Assembly: GCA_963755985.1 (NCBI GenBank)
Contig: CAVWLO010000001.1
Coordinates: forward strand, 248,001 to 312,000
Reading direction: 5' to 3'
Length of the DNA stretch: 64,000 bases
DNA from: DASXMT01 sp963755985
GTDB taxonomy: Bacteria > Actinomycetota > Acidimicrobiia > Acidimicrobiales > RAAP-2
The notes beneath the pieces are model-generated. The model was not told the DNA's origin. It searched no databases and worked only from the letters and a program-made list of their open reading frames with translations. Every line of letters starts with the position of its first letter. Position 1 is the first letter of the stretch. Shown here piece by piece: positions 55,088-63,896 of the stretch. The position numbers were made by a program, and so were the translations under genes.

Positions 55088-57622
55088 TCAGACGACGACG
55101 TTGACCAGCTTGGGCGGCCGGCTGATCACCCGCTTGGGCGCCCCGCCCCCCAGGGCTTCGGCGATCCTGGGCGACTCGAGGGCGAGGCGCTCGGCCTCTT
55201 GGGCGCCGATGTCCGGGCTCACTTCGATCCGGTCCCTCACTTTGCCGTTGACCTGGACGACCAGGGTGACCTGCTCCTCGATGGCCAGCGCCGGGTCGGC
55301 CAGGGGCCAGGCCCGCCGGTGGATGTGGTCGCCGTGGCGCAGCTCCCACAGCTCGGCCGTCAGGTGGGGGGTCATGGGGGCCAGCAGCAACAACAAGGTG
55401 TCGACCGCCTCGGCCACCACCTCGGCCTGTCCGCCCCCGCGGACGTAAGGCTGGACGAGGTTGACGAAGCCCATGCACTCGGCTACCGCCGTGTTGTACG
55501 ACCAGCGCTCGTAGTCCCGGCTCACCTTGTCGATGAGCAGGTGCGTCTTGCGGCGGACGGCAGTGTCGTCGGGCGTGAGCCCGCCCTCCCGGAGGGGGGT
55601 ATCCCCGTCGGTGCCGGTGGCCAGGCGCCACACCCGGTCCAAGAACCGGCCGCATCCCTCGATGACGCTGTCGGTCTGCTCGGTCCAGTCGACGTCGTCG
55701 GCCGGTGGCCCGACGAAGAGGTGGAACAGCCGGAGAGCATCGGCCCCCACCGTGTCGATGTAGTGGGACGGGGCCACCAGGTTGCCCCGGGACTTCGACA
55801 TCTTGTGGCCGTCCATGCGCACCATGCCCTGGGTGAACAGGTGGGTGAAGGGCTCACGGAGTCCCTCGGGGGCGATGCCCATGTCGACCAGGGCCTTGGT
55901 GTAGAAGCGGGCGTAGAGCAGGTGCAAGATGGCATGCTCGACACCCCCGATGTACTGGTCCACCGGCATCCAGTGGCTGACCTTGTCCTGGTCGAACGGG
56001 CGGTCCTCGTTCCACGGGTCGCAGAACCGCAGGAAGTACCAGGACGAGTCGACGAAGGTGTCCATGGTGTCGGTTTCCCGCACCGCCGGGCCACCGTCGA
56101 TGGGGCAGGTGGTGTTGAGGAACGACTCGTTGGTGGCCAACGGCGACTGGCCGGTGGGCAGGAACTCGACGTCGTCGGGGGCGAGCACCGGGAGCTGGTC
56201 AAAGGGCACGGGGACGATGCCGTGGTTCGGGCAGTAGACGACGGGGATGGGGCAGCCCCAGAAGCGCTGGCGGGAGACCAGCCAGTCCCGGAGGCGGTAG
56301 TTGACCTTGCCGGTGCCGATCCCCTTGGACTCGAGCCACTCGATGGCCTTGGCCTTGGCCGTGGGGATGTCGAGGCCGTTCAACCACGCGCTGTTGATCT
56401 TCTCGCCCGCGCCGGTGTAGGCGCCCCCCGGCCCGCCGTCAGGGCCACCGTGCTCGTCCCAGCCCTCGGGCGGTTGGACGGTCCGGACGACGGGGAGGCC
56501 ATAGGCCTGGGCGAAGTCCCAGTCGCGGGCGTCCTCGGCCGGGACGGCCATGATGGCCCCGGTCCCGTAGCCCATGAGCACATAGTCGGCTACATAGACG
56601 GGGACGGGCTGGTCGGTGAACGGGTTGAGGACGAACGAGCCGGTGAAGGCCCCGCGCTTGGCCAGGCCGGCCGATCCCCCGCCCTCGGCGGTGCGCTCGA
56701 TCTCCGAGCTGGCCGCGGCGCGGCGGCGGAGCTCGTCGACCGCGCCGCGGTATTCGTCGGTGGTGAGCGCGTCGACCAGCGGGTGCTCGGGGGCGACCAC
56801 CGCGTAGGTCATGCCGAAGGAGGTGTCCGGCCTGGTGGTGAACACGGTGAGGGCGAGCGGCTCGCCGGGGTCGCGGCCCTCCTCGCCGCCCTGGTCGCTG
56901 CCGACCCGGCCCACCACGGGCAGGTCCATCTCGGCGCCCTCCGAGCGGCCGATCCAGTTGCGCTGCATGGTCTTGACCCGGTCGGGCCAGTCCAGGGCGT
57001 CCAGGTCGGCCAGCAGCTCGTCGGCGTAGTCGGTGATGCGGAAGAACCACTGCTCCAGGTCCCGCTTGACCACCAGGTCGCCGGAACGCTCGCAGGTGCC
57101 GTCGGGGAGGACCTGCTCGTTGGCCAGGACGGTCTGGCAGCCCGGGCACCAGTTGACCGGGGCGTTGGCCCGGTAGGCCAGGCCGGCCTCGAGCAACCTG
57201 GTGAAGATGAACTGGTTCCACTTGATGTAGGACGGGTCGTGGCTCCGGATCTCCCGGCGCCAGTCGTAGACGGCCCCGAGGGAGGTGATCGACGCCTTGA
57301 GCTCGGCGATCCGGGCATCGGTGAAGATCCGGGGGTGGGTGCCGGTCTTGATGGCCGCGTTCTCCGCCGGCAGCCCGAAAGAGTCGAACCCGAACGGGGA
57401 GAGGACGGCGTTGCCCAACATGGTGCGCTGCCGGACCAACAGGTCGCCGAAGGTGTAGTTGCGCACGTGGCCCATGTGGGCCGGTCCCGACGGGTAGGGG
57501 TACATGGTCAGCACGTACCAGGGGGGTCGGGGGTCGTCGGCATCCACCTCGTAGGTGCCCTCGTCGGCCCAGCGCCGTTGCCACTTCTTCTCGACTTCGA
57601 CGACGTCGTAGGCCCGTGCCAT
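55088..57622 (-). CDS. leuS: leucyl-tRNA synthetase
   Basis: This 844-residue class I synthetase has the HIGH region TMYPYPSGPAHMGHVRNYTFGD and the zinc/editing insertions (VNWCPGCQTVLANEQV; CP1 editing domain with TVFTTRPDTSFGMTYAV). It also has the KMSKS loop GHKMSKSRGNLVAP and the C-terminal anticodon-binding part. The ATG at 57622 gives the family start ARAYDVVEVEKKWQ; the 40 codons above are not homologous. There is no good Shine-Dalgarno at the ATG. It charges tRNA-Leu. Confidence 0.97.
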   Translation of the reverse strand: MARAYDVVEVEKKWQRRWADEGTYEVDADDPRPPWYVLTMYPYPSGPAHMGHVRNYTFGDLLVRQRTMLGNAVLSPFGFDSFGLPAENAAIKTGTHPRIFTDARIAELKASITSLGAVYDWRREIRSHDPSYIKWNQFIFTRLLEAGLAYRANAPVNWCPGCQTVLANEQVLPDGTCERSGDLVVKRDLEQWFFRITDYADELLADLDALDWPDRVKTMQRNWIGRSEGAEMDLPVVGRVGSDQGGEEGRDPGEPLALTVFTTRPDTSFGMTYAVVAPEHPLVDALTTDEYRGAVDELRRRAAASSEIERTAEGGGSAGLAKRGAFTGSFVLNPFTDQPVPVYVADYVLMGYGTGAIMAVPAEDARDWDFAQAYGLPVVRTVQPPEGWDEHGGPDGGPGGAYTGAGEKINSAWLNGLDIPTAKAKAIEWLESKGIGTGKVNYRLRDWLVSRQRFWGCPIPVVYCPNHGIVPVPFDQLPVLAPDDVEFLPTGQSPLATNESFLNTTCPIDGGPAVRETDTMDTFVDSSWYFLRFCDPWNEDRPFDQDKVSHWMPVDQYIGGVEHAILHLLYARFYTKALVDMGIAPEGLREPFTHLFTQGMVRMDGHKMSKSRGNLVAPSHYIDTVGADALRLFHLFVGPPADDVDWTEQTDSVIEGCGRFLDRVWRLATGTDGDTPLREGGLTPDDTAVRRKTHLLIDKVSRDYERWSYNTAVAECMGFVNLVQPYVRGGGQAEVVAEAVDTLLLLLAPMTPHLTAELWELRHGDHIHRRAWPLADPALAIEEQVTLVVQVNGKVRDRIEVSPDIGAQEAERLALESPRIAEALGGGAPKRVISRPPKLVNVVV

Positions 57623-57720
57623 GGTGGAGATGGTACCGGTGGAGGGCGGCGCTCCCGGCTGGCCAGGAGGAAGGTCCTCCATCTGGTCGTGGACTGCAGG
57701 TGGACCGGGAGGGAGCCCAG

Positions 57721-58137
57721 GTGTCTGAGCCCGATCACGCACGGTCCATGAGGGCCGGCCTGGCCGCAGCGGTTATCGACGTTTTCGTTTACGTCGTGGT
57801 CCTCAACCTGTTCGTCGAGTATTTCCCCAAGGTGCTCAGCGAGACCTTCACCCTGTCCCTCCTCACCGCCCTGCTGTTGAAGGTCGTCCTCGAGGTCGTC
57901 GTGTTCATCAAGGAACGAGTCAAGACACGGTTTCGGCGAGCCACGACCCGCTCCGGGAAGGTGGTCGCGGCAATCATGCTCTGGGTCGTCCTGGTTGGCA
58001 GCAAGTTCGCCGTCTTGGAGGCCGTCGATGCGGTCTTCGGCGACCGGGTGAGCCTCGGCGGCTTCGTCCCGGTCACGCTGCTGATCCTTGCCTTGCTCGT
58101 TTCGCGGCTCGCTGTACGTCGCCTGCTGCGCGGGTGA
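57721..58137 (+). CDS. four-helix membrane protein
   Basis: This 138-residue protein has four hydrophobic segments (about 12-35 IDVFVYVVVLNLFVEYF, 42-60 LLTALLLKVVLEVVVFI, 82-100 VVAAIMLWVVLVGSKFAVLEA and 118-130 FVPVTLLILALLVSRLAV). A basic loop (ERVKTRFRRATTRSGK) lies between the second and third. Family unknown. The GTG at 57721 is chosen because GGAGG lies 8 bases before it; the longer frame above is a shadow of leuS. It is divergent from leuS. Confidence 0.7.
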   Translation: MSEPDHARSMRAGLAAAVIDVFVYVVVLNLFVEYFPKVLSETFTLSLLTALLLKVVLEVVVFIKERVKTRFRRATTRSGKVVAAIMLWVVLVGSKFAVLEAVDAVFGDRVSLGGFVPVTLLILALLVSRLAVRRLLRG

Positions 58138-58317
58138 CGTCGGGCGCACCCGGCCGCCATTGCCGCCCTGGATTCGCGCTCTCGACCTGACAAACACGTA
58201 GATTCGCATCAGGCGAGGCGACGGCCCCCGGATTCGGGAGGACCGTCGGTCCCATCCACGCAGTGAGGCTCGGTCCTCAGTACCCTCGGTGTCACCGTCA
58301 TACAGCGGTCGGGTCTC

Positions 58318-58593
58318 ATGGGGGGCGCAATGAATCAACAGAATGCTGGTAGCCAGAGAAGTCAAGGTGGGCGGCTCAGCGGCGGGGCCATCCTTTCGAT
58401 CATCGGAGTGGCCCTGCTGGTCATATTCATGATCCAGAACACCGAGAAGATCCGACTCCACTTCCTGGTATGGCACTTCACCATGGCGCTGTGGTTGTTC
58501 ACGCTCATCACGGCCGTGGTTGGGGCACTCGTGTGGTTTGGACTGGGCGTCATACGGCGCCACCGCCGGCGCAGACAGCGGCGGGACTATTGA
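58318..58593 (+). CDS. LapA-domain (DUF1049) membrane protein
   Basis: This 91-residue protein has two transmembrane helices: GGAILSIIGVALLVIFMIQNTEKIRLHFLVWHF, then ALWLFTLITAVVGALVWFGLGV. A basic C-terminus (RRHRRRRQRRDY) follows. The FMIQNTEKIRLHFL core and overall size match LapA-type (DUF1049) proteins, some of which act in LPS assembly; in actinobacteria the role is unclear. Start may instead be the ATG at 58330. Confidence 0.78.
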   Translation: MGGAMNQQNAGSQRSQGGRLSGGAILSIIGVALLVIFMIQNTEKIRLHFLVWHFTMALWLFTLITAVVGALVWFGLGVIRRHRRRRQRRDY

Positions 58594-58832
58594 CCTTGTC
58601 GCTGCGCCCGATGTCACTGTGGAGCGGCCGGGGCAGAGTTCCGTGGCGATCACCCACCGGAGACAAGTACAGCAACGTCAGCCGAGAAGTGGACCAAGCT
58701 GCTGCTGATAGGGTTGCGGACGCCATTCTTGGCGGCGCCTCTTAGCCCTAGCGTTGCATGTTGGTTGCATCGGCCAGATGCACTCCAGAGCTGCGCGGGA
58801 AGACGGGCTCTGACCAGGAAAACTAGAACCTC

Positions 58833-58906
58833 GGGGGCGTAGCTCAGCTGGTAGAGCGCCTGACTGGCAGTCAGGAGGTTCGAGGGTTCGAGTCCCTTCG
58901 CCTCCA
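58833..58906 (+). tRNA. tRNA-Ala (anticodon GGC)
   Basis: A cloverleaf folds from GGGGGCG to the 3' CGCCTCC and discriminator A. The D stem is GCTC/GAGC, the anticodon stem CCTGA/TCAGG with loop CTGGCAG (anticodon GGC), and the T loop GTTCGAG. CCA is not encoded. It reads GCC and GCT Ala codons. Confidence 0.95.
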
Positions 58907-58908
58907 CT

Positions 58909-58942
58909 GTCCACTGAATGGGCTAGACCCCATTCAGTGGAC
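58909..58942. repeat. 14-bp perfect inverted repeat next to tRNA-Ala
   Basis: Arms 58909-58922 and 58929-58942 (GTCCACTGAATGGG and its complement) are separated by six bases. It starts 2 bases after the tRNA discriminator. It could be a hairpin terminator for the tRNA, or the joined ends of a deleted mobile element. The right arm also contains the stop codon of a transposase-like fragment. Confidence 0.75.
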
Positions 58943-59044
58943 CGCTTTGTAGGACAAAGTGGCCTGCTGGGTGGTGGTTGAGTGTAAATCCTCGAACTCG
59001 TTCGGGGTGAGATAGCCAACGACGTAGGCATGGGCGTCGGCGGC
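58934..59044 (-). pseudogene. C-terminal remnant of an IS3-like transposase
   Basis: About 36 residues (AADAHAYVVGYLTPNEFEDLHST...) match the conserved end of IS3-family transposases, where a GYLTPxEFE-type motif precedes the C-terminus. No catalytic DDE part remains upstream, and the 190 bp between here and the hydrolase gene contain nothing else recognisable. It ends inside an inverted repeat next to tRNA-Ala, as expected for an element decayed after insertion at a tRNA gene. Confidence 0.45.
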
Positions 59045-59232
59045 GAAACCTTGGAGTGCAGCTTTCCTCGGGTCTGGCGGGCCGCCAGTCTTGAATCGGT
59101 CCGGAAAGGCGGTCCTTTGGTCGTGCTCCGCTATCTCGAGACGGCCCCAGAGCGTCCAGTGTGCCCGCTGGCCGGTTCGGTGGGCACCAGGACCAAGGCC
59201 GTGGCGTGGCTTACTCGTCGTCTGTCGTGCGA

Positions 59233-59958
59233 TCAACGCTTCAAGTGCTCGTCGAAGAAGGCGATGATGCGACTGCGTGCGTCTCGCGCCGACAGCTCGT
59301 GATATTCACTGCCCGTAAGTCGTGCAAAGACCACGGCCAGGATGGTTACGACCCTCGAGAAATCCGCTGGGTCGTGGTCGTTCAGGAACGAGTGGCCAGC
59401 ATCTGGATATTCCTTCACGTCATGGGCCACACCGGCCCCGCTCAACGCCAGCTCGAGCTGGGCAGCGGCGCCGCGAAGGGTCCTGTCCCTGGCTCCGTAG
59501 CTGCCGATGACCGGGCAGGCACCCGTGAGGAAGGACTCGAGGTCCTTGGGAAGCGCGCCGTAGTTGACGCTCGATGCCGAGAAGCCGTGGCTAGGGGCCA
59601 GCTGAAGGGCGAATCCTCCCCCCATGCAAAAGCCGATGACCCCGATCCGACCGGTGCAGTCCTCGCGGGCTGTGAGCCACGAGCGGGCCGCCTCGAGGTC
59701 GTCAAAGGTCTGGCCCCTATGGGCGAGCGCGTCCCGGAAGATCCTACGCAGGCACATGACCTTGTTGCCCCGGAAGAACAGGTCCGGCGCCACGGCCAAG
59801 TAGCCCTCGGAGGCCAACCAGTCGACCTGGTTCCGCAGGTCATGGCTCATCCCCATCACGTCGGAGACGACGACGACGCCCGGCCAGGGCCGTACACCCT
59901 CGGGTTTGGCGAGGTACGCGGGCATCTCGCCCGATATCGGGATCGCAACTTCGGCCAT
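59233..59958 (-). CDS. dienelactone hydrolase-family protein
   Basis: This 241-residue alpha/beta hydrolase has catalytic C111 in IGFCMGGGF, D158 in GARDRT and H189 in DAGHSFLND. The family start PGVVVVSDVMGMSHDLRNQVDWLASEGYLAVAPDLF is clear. Such enzymes hydrolyse lactones or esters from aromatic degradation; here no pathway partner is adjacent, so the substrate is open. The 258 bp above its start (59959-60216) hold no gene I can support. Confidence 0.9.
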   Translation of the reverse strand: MAEVAIPISGEMPAYLAKPEGVRPWPGVVVVSDVMGMSHDLRNQVDWLASEGYLAVAPDLFFRGNKVMCLRRIFRDALAHRGQTFDDLEAARSWLTAREDCTGRIGVIGFCMGGGFALQLAPSHGFSASSVNYGALPKDLESFLTGACPVIGSYGARDRTLRGAAAQLELALSGAGVAHDVKEYPDAGHSFLNDHDPADFSRVVTILAVVFARLTGSEYHELSARDARSRIIAFFDEHLKR

Positions 59959-60216
59959 GAGCTACCTTCAGGCTAGGCGAACTGGCGCGTCCAGCTCTCG
60001 GCCACTCAACAGTGGCATCAGACAGAACGCTGTGTCCGTGCGCCTCTACCGAGTTGCAGAGATTGCAACGTTGCCTAACCCAGGGCTCATGGCGATGTTC
60101 GAACTCCGACCCGGGCCGATCGGTTGACCCGAGCAGCGGCCCTGCATGCGCCGGGCGAGTCGGGACAACCAGCAGGATGACTTCCGCCCGCGTTCTGGGA
60201 GCTGCGTCGGGGGGCG

Positions 60217-61857
60217 CTACGTGGAAGCGTTCCGTAGCGCCGGGATCAGGCGCTTGGCGTCACGCTCCGACTCGAGCACTGACTTCATGCTCGACGCAGC
60301 TGCAGGATCGTCGACGGTCCGGTTGTGACGCTCCTCGGGGTCCAACGTCAGGTTGTGCAGCTCCCAGTCGGGTTCAGCGGCGGGCCCCAGGAACGGGTTC
60401 GGAGCAATCCCCTGTGCGGCGTACCAATCATCGAGCCGATCGTAGTAGTGATTGAGCTTCCACAGCTCGGGTGCACCGTCGTCTCCGGTGGGGAGCGTTG
60501 TCAACACCGACTCGATGTTGATCGGCGGGGCGACCGGCTCGAACGCAGCCCCGGTCAGGATGTTGACCTCGGTCATTCCCCGGGTGACGTCATCCTCGGT
60601 CATGAAGTAGATCGGCGACACAAGTGAGGTCGGCTCGACCTGCCCTCGGACCACCGGGCTCAGGTCCCTGCCCGGCAGGGTCTGTACTTCGTCATGGTGG
60701 GCGGCGACACCGGCAGTCGCCGGCTCCGGGTCGATCCCGGCCAGTCCGAGGAGAGTCGGGATCAAGTCGACGTGGCTGGTCGGCAGGTCGACGCCTCGAC
60801 GTCCGGGCGCGATGCCCGGACCGGCAATGAGCAGTGGCACCCGAGTGGCCTCGTCGAACGCATTGCACCATTTCTGGATGAGGCCCCCGTGGGCACCGAG
60901 GAGGTCACCGTGGTCGGACGTGAACACGACGATGGTTTCGTCGGCCATGCCCGATTGCTCGAGTGCTTCGAGAATGCGCCCTATGGCCCTGTCGACCAAC
61001 TTCAGGAGGTAGTAGTAGAGCCTCCGATAGCCGAGATCGGTGGCGGTCTCGAAGATCATCTGGGGCCACACAGCCTTGAACGCCTCCTGACACGCCGGGC
61101 GCCCGGTGAACGGGTCGGACTGGGACGGCGCCTCGGGCACGTCGGGCACCGTGTCGTCGGGCGGTCCGAATTGCAGCATCTGCTCCCACCCGAAGCCCGA
61201 GAAAGCGATGTCGTGCGGGTTGACGAACGAGGCCACCGTCAGCCACGGGCCGTCTTCCCGGGAGGCGGCCAGCTCGTCGAACAGCTCGACAACCTGCTCG
61301 GCGAAAACCCCGTCTCGGACCGTTCCGCAGTCGGACTTGTCGGCCCCGTGGGGCTCACGCCCTATCCATCCCGAGAACCCGAACGGGTCGAGCCGGTCGG
61401 CCTTCCGATAAGCCTCCACGGCCGCCGGGAGCGGATTGCCGTCGTCGTCCGAGGTCTTCAAACCTTCGTGGGTGCCCGGGACCGTGATGTCGGCGAACGA
61501 GACGTGCCACTTCCCGCGGTAGTGGGTCCGGTACCCACCGGCCCGGAACCAGTCGCCCAGGGTCGGGACCGAATTCGGGTCGAGCCAGTGCATGCCCGGG
61601 TCGGTGTTCTGCTTGGCCGTCCCGTCCGTGGCCGTCACGCCGTGGAGCGACGGGTACTGGCCAGTGAAGAGCGTGGCCCGGCTGGGTACGCAGGCCGTCG
61701 ACCCCGCGTAGTGCCGGTGGAATTCCAAGCCCCGAGACCGGATCGACTCTCGGGCGGTGAGCTGGGACGTTCGGAACGACTTGACGGACTCGGGCTCGTA
61801 GGGCGGCGGGTACCGCTCCTCGTCCGTCATGATCAGCAGGATGTTGGGTCGGTCCAT
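60217..61857 (-). CDS. sulfatase family protein
   Basis: This 546-residue sulfatase has the formylglycine signature C56-V-P-S-R60 in AGSTACVPSRATLFTGQYPSLHGV. Metal ligands are D12 in MTDEERYP and the later FTSDHGDLLGAHGG. GKWHVSFADI supplies the active-site Lys/His. The Cys must be converted by a formylglycine-generating enzyme, which is not seen in this window. No signal peptide is visible, so it is predicted cytosolic. It hydrolyses a sulfate (or phosphonate) ester of unknown identity. Confidence 0.93.
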   Translation of the reverse strand: MDRPNILLIMTDEERYPPPYEPESVKSFRTSQLTARESIRSRGLEFHRHYAGSTACVPSRATLFTGQYPSLHGVTATDGTAKQNTDPGMHWLDPNSVPTLGDWFRAGGYRTHYRGKWHVSFADITVPGTHEGLKTSDDDGNPLPAAVEAYRKADRLDPFGFSGWIGREPHGADKSDCGTVRDGVFAEQVVELFDELAASREDGPWLTVASFVNPHDIAFSGFGWEQMLQFGPPDDTVPDVPEAPSQSDPFTGRPACQEAFKAVWPQMIFETATDLGYRRLYYYLLKLVDRAIGRILEALEQSGMADETIVVFTSDHGDLLGAHGGLIQKWCNAFDEATRVPLLIAGPGIAPGRRGVDLPTSHVDLIPTLLGLAGIDPEPATAGVAAHHDEVQTLPGRDLSPVVRGQVEPTSLVSPIYFMTEDDVTRGMTEVNILTGAAFEPVAPPINIESVLTTLPTGDDGAPELWKLNHYYDRLDDWYAAQGIAPNPFLGPAAEPDWELHNLTLDPEERHNRTVDDPAAASSMKSVLESERDAKRLIPALRNAST

Positions 61858-61953
61858 GCGTGGGACGCTACTGGTGATTCTCGGCGCGGTGCGTCAGCCT
61901 CAGAGCCGCGACAACGATGCTTCCTGGTTGACGCTTCCTCTTGGCCCGGCGGC

Positions 61954-62516
61954 CTGCCCGAGCAGCCGGGGCCGACAGTCTGGGCCGACCTTGCCCACTT
62001 GGTCGGCGCTGGAGCCGTTGTGCCCATCTTCCAGCCTGGCCTGGACCCGCCGGCGACTGGGAAGTGGTGCTCCGGGGCAAAGGGGTGCAGATGGTCGGCA
62101 CAGGTGTGGATGGGGCACCCGAGCCGGAGGCGGTGGCGCTCGGGCCGGCGGACGTCCCCGAAATGCTCGACCTGGTGGCACGGACCAAGCCCGGGCCCTT
62201 CCTCCCCCGGACGATCGAGCTCGGCAACTACCTGGGATTCGGTCAACGGGGAGGCCTAATCGCCATGGCCGGCGAACGTCTGCATCCACCGGGATGGACC
62301 GAGATCAGTGCCGTGTGCACCCACCCGGACCACCGGGGACGGGGTCTCGCCACCCGCCTGGTGCGGGCGTTGGGCGCCGGTATACGGGGTCGGAATGAGA
62401 TTCCGTTCCTCCATGCCGCCAGCACCAACACCACGGCCATCCGCCTCTACGCCGAGCTCGGGTTCACTGTGCGGCGCACCGTCTCCTTCCTCGCCGTGCG
62501 AGTTCCCCCCGACTGA
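61954..62516 (+). pseudogene. GNAT-family acetyltransferase, 5' part frameshifted
   Basis: The C-terminal two-thirds (from about 62052) is a clear FR47-like acetyltransferase: TEISAVCTHPDHRGRGLATRLVRAL and LHAASTNTTAIRLYAELGFTVRRT. The N-terminal third (61954-62050, PEQPGPTVWADLAHLVGAGAVVPIF) is in another frame and matches the usual family start. A missing base near 62050 breaks the frame, and the segment above 61954 may hold a second shift. Substrate unknown. Confidence 0.7.
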
Positions 62517-62749
62517 CCTGCGCGATTGGAGCCAGCCGAGTGACACGACGCCCGTCCCCACCAAGGTCGCCCCGGTGCGAGCGCCGGCTGACTTGCTGCG
62601 GCCACACTTCGATCGCAAGCCCATCTAGACGTTGGGACCTTTGTCCCTATTTGCTCTCATGCCCAGATGAGATAGTGACGAATGAGGCGGCCTAAGGTTC
62701 GCCGGGGGCCCCTCCCGGAGATCGTACTGCCTGCCGGAAGGATGAGTCC

Positions 62750-63229
62750 GTGGAGACGAGCACCGAGGAGAGAGTCGTCGAGTCTCCGAGCCACTCGATC
62801 CCGAGTCAAAGAGCTACAAGCGACCAGTCCCTGAGGACCCGCCAAAAGGTGCTTGTTGGATTGGAGACATTCATCTCTGTGTGCGGCGTGGGTGGTGGCC
62901 TCTACATGGCGACTCACCCACTCACCGCGATGCCCCTTCGCTACCTGCAAGGAACCTGGTTTCACACCTGGCGCTGGCCCGGACTGGCGTTGGCACTCTT
63001 CGTCGGGATCTGTCCTGCCCTCGTTGTCGTTGCGACGGTGCAAAAGCAGACGGTGGCAGTTGTCGGTCATCTCTGTGTCGGCCCGGGACTGATCGCATGG
63101 GTGTCCTTGGAAGCGGCATGGATTGTCGTCTCGCCTGGACTTCAAATCGGCGTTGGTACGATCGGTGGACTGATTCTTGCTCTGGGCGTCATGGAATGGA
63201 TCCACGCTGATCGTTCGGAGGACAAGTAG
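62750..63229 (+). CDS. membrane protein of unknown function
   Basis: This 159-residue protein has a Ser/Glu-rich cytosolic start of about 35 residues. Four hydrophobic segments follow: LVGLETFISVCGVGGGLYMATH, WPGLALALFVGICPALVVVATV, VAVVGHLCVGPGLIAWVSLEAAWIVV and VGTIGGLILALGVMEWI. The GTG start follows GAAGGA by 7 bases. It stops 2 bases before the next gene, so the two form a unit. No family recognised. Confidence 0.7.
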   Translation: METSTEERVVESPSHSIPSQRATSDQSLRTRQKVLVGLETFISVCGVGGGLYMATHPLTAMPLRYLQGTWFHTWRWPGLALALFVGICPALVVVATVQKQTVAVVGHLCVGPGLIAWVSLEAAWIVVSPGLQIGVGTIGGLILALGVMEWIHADRSEDK

Positions 63230-63231
63230 TC

Positions 63232-63846
63232 ATGGACTCGTACGGAACTGTGGATCTCTATTGGATCCCGCTCGGCGCTGGGGCCCACATCGTCGAATTC
63301 AGCGGGAAGGCGTACGAGAGGGTGACGGCGATCGTTCATCGTCGCATGCCCTGCGCCCTCTACCACTCAGCGCTCATCGTGTCCTTGCCAGACGGACAAT
63401 TCATGATTGAACAGGCCCCGGTCCCAAATCCGAGGAGCTGGGAGCGGGGCGTCGTAGCCGAAGGCCCCGTCGGCACGCGAATGGCGGGTCACTTTCGGCT
63501 CTTCCGCTATGAAGTCCGATGCTGGCGTAATGGGTCCATTCCCGACTTGGCGAGGGCAACATCCGGCCCGGTGCGGCTGACTGAAGATCCCGGGCAAGCG
63601 AGACGGGTAGTGGAGACTTTGCCGTCGGTCCCCACTCCCACCTGGGGGCGGGACGAGTTGCGAGCCGGGGAAATGTGGAATTCGAATTCAGTCATCGCTT
63701 GGGTACTGGCTCGAAGCGGAGTGGACACAGAGAGCCTCCTTCCCCCTGCGGGTGGTCGGGCACCAGGGTGGAATGCCGGGACCCGTCTCGCCGGCCGAGT
63801 CAAGGGCCCACCGACTCGGGCATACGTACCGAGCCAAGGTCGATAA
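63232..63846 (+). CDS. conserved hypothetical protein, possible papain/NlpC-like fold
   Basis: This 204-residue protein has no named family. HIVEFSGKAYERVTAIVHRRMPCALYHSALIVSLPDGQFMIEQAPV and the later GEMWNSNSVIAWVLARSGVD recall the His and Asn-containing motifs of cysteine peptidase-like families, but no catalytic Cys is clearly placed. The C-terminus GGRAPGWNAGTRLAGR is a recurrent actinobacterial pattern in such proteins. It follows the membrane gene by 2 bases with GGAGG 10 bases upstream. Confidence 0.65.
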   Translation: MDSYGTVDLYWIPLGAGAHIVEFSGKAYERVTAIVHRRMPCALYHSALIVSLPDGQFMIEQAPVPNPRSWERGVVAEGPVGTRMAGHFRLFRYEVRCWRNGSIPDLARATSGPVRLTEDPGQARRVVETLPSVPTPTWGRDELRAGEMWNSNSVIAWVLARSGVDTESLLPPAGGRAPGWNAGTRLAGRVKGPPTRAYVPSQGR

Positions 63847-63896
63847 CACGGGGGCACCGGGCGTGATGCTTTGAGGCGCCATATAGGATCAGCCGG

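Noticed and set aside
60105..60115. Second LexA-like box (TGTTCGAAC)
   Set aside because: Half-site order does not fit CGAAC-N4-GTTCG and no SOS gene is adjacent.
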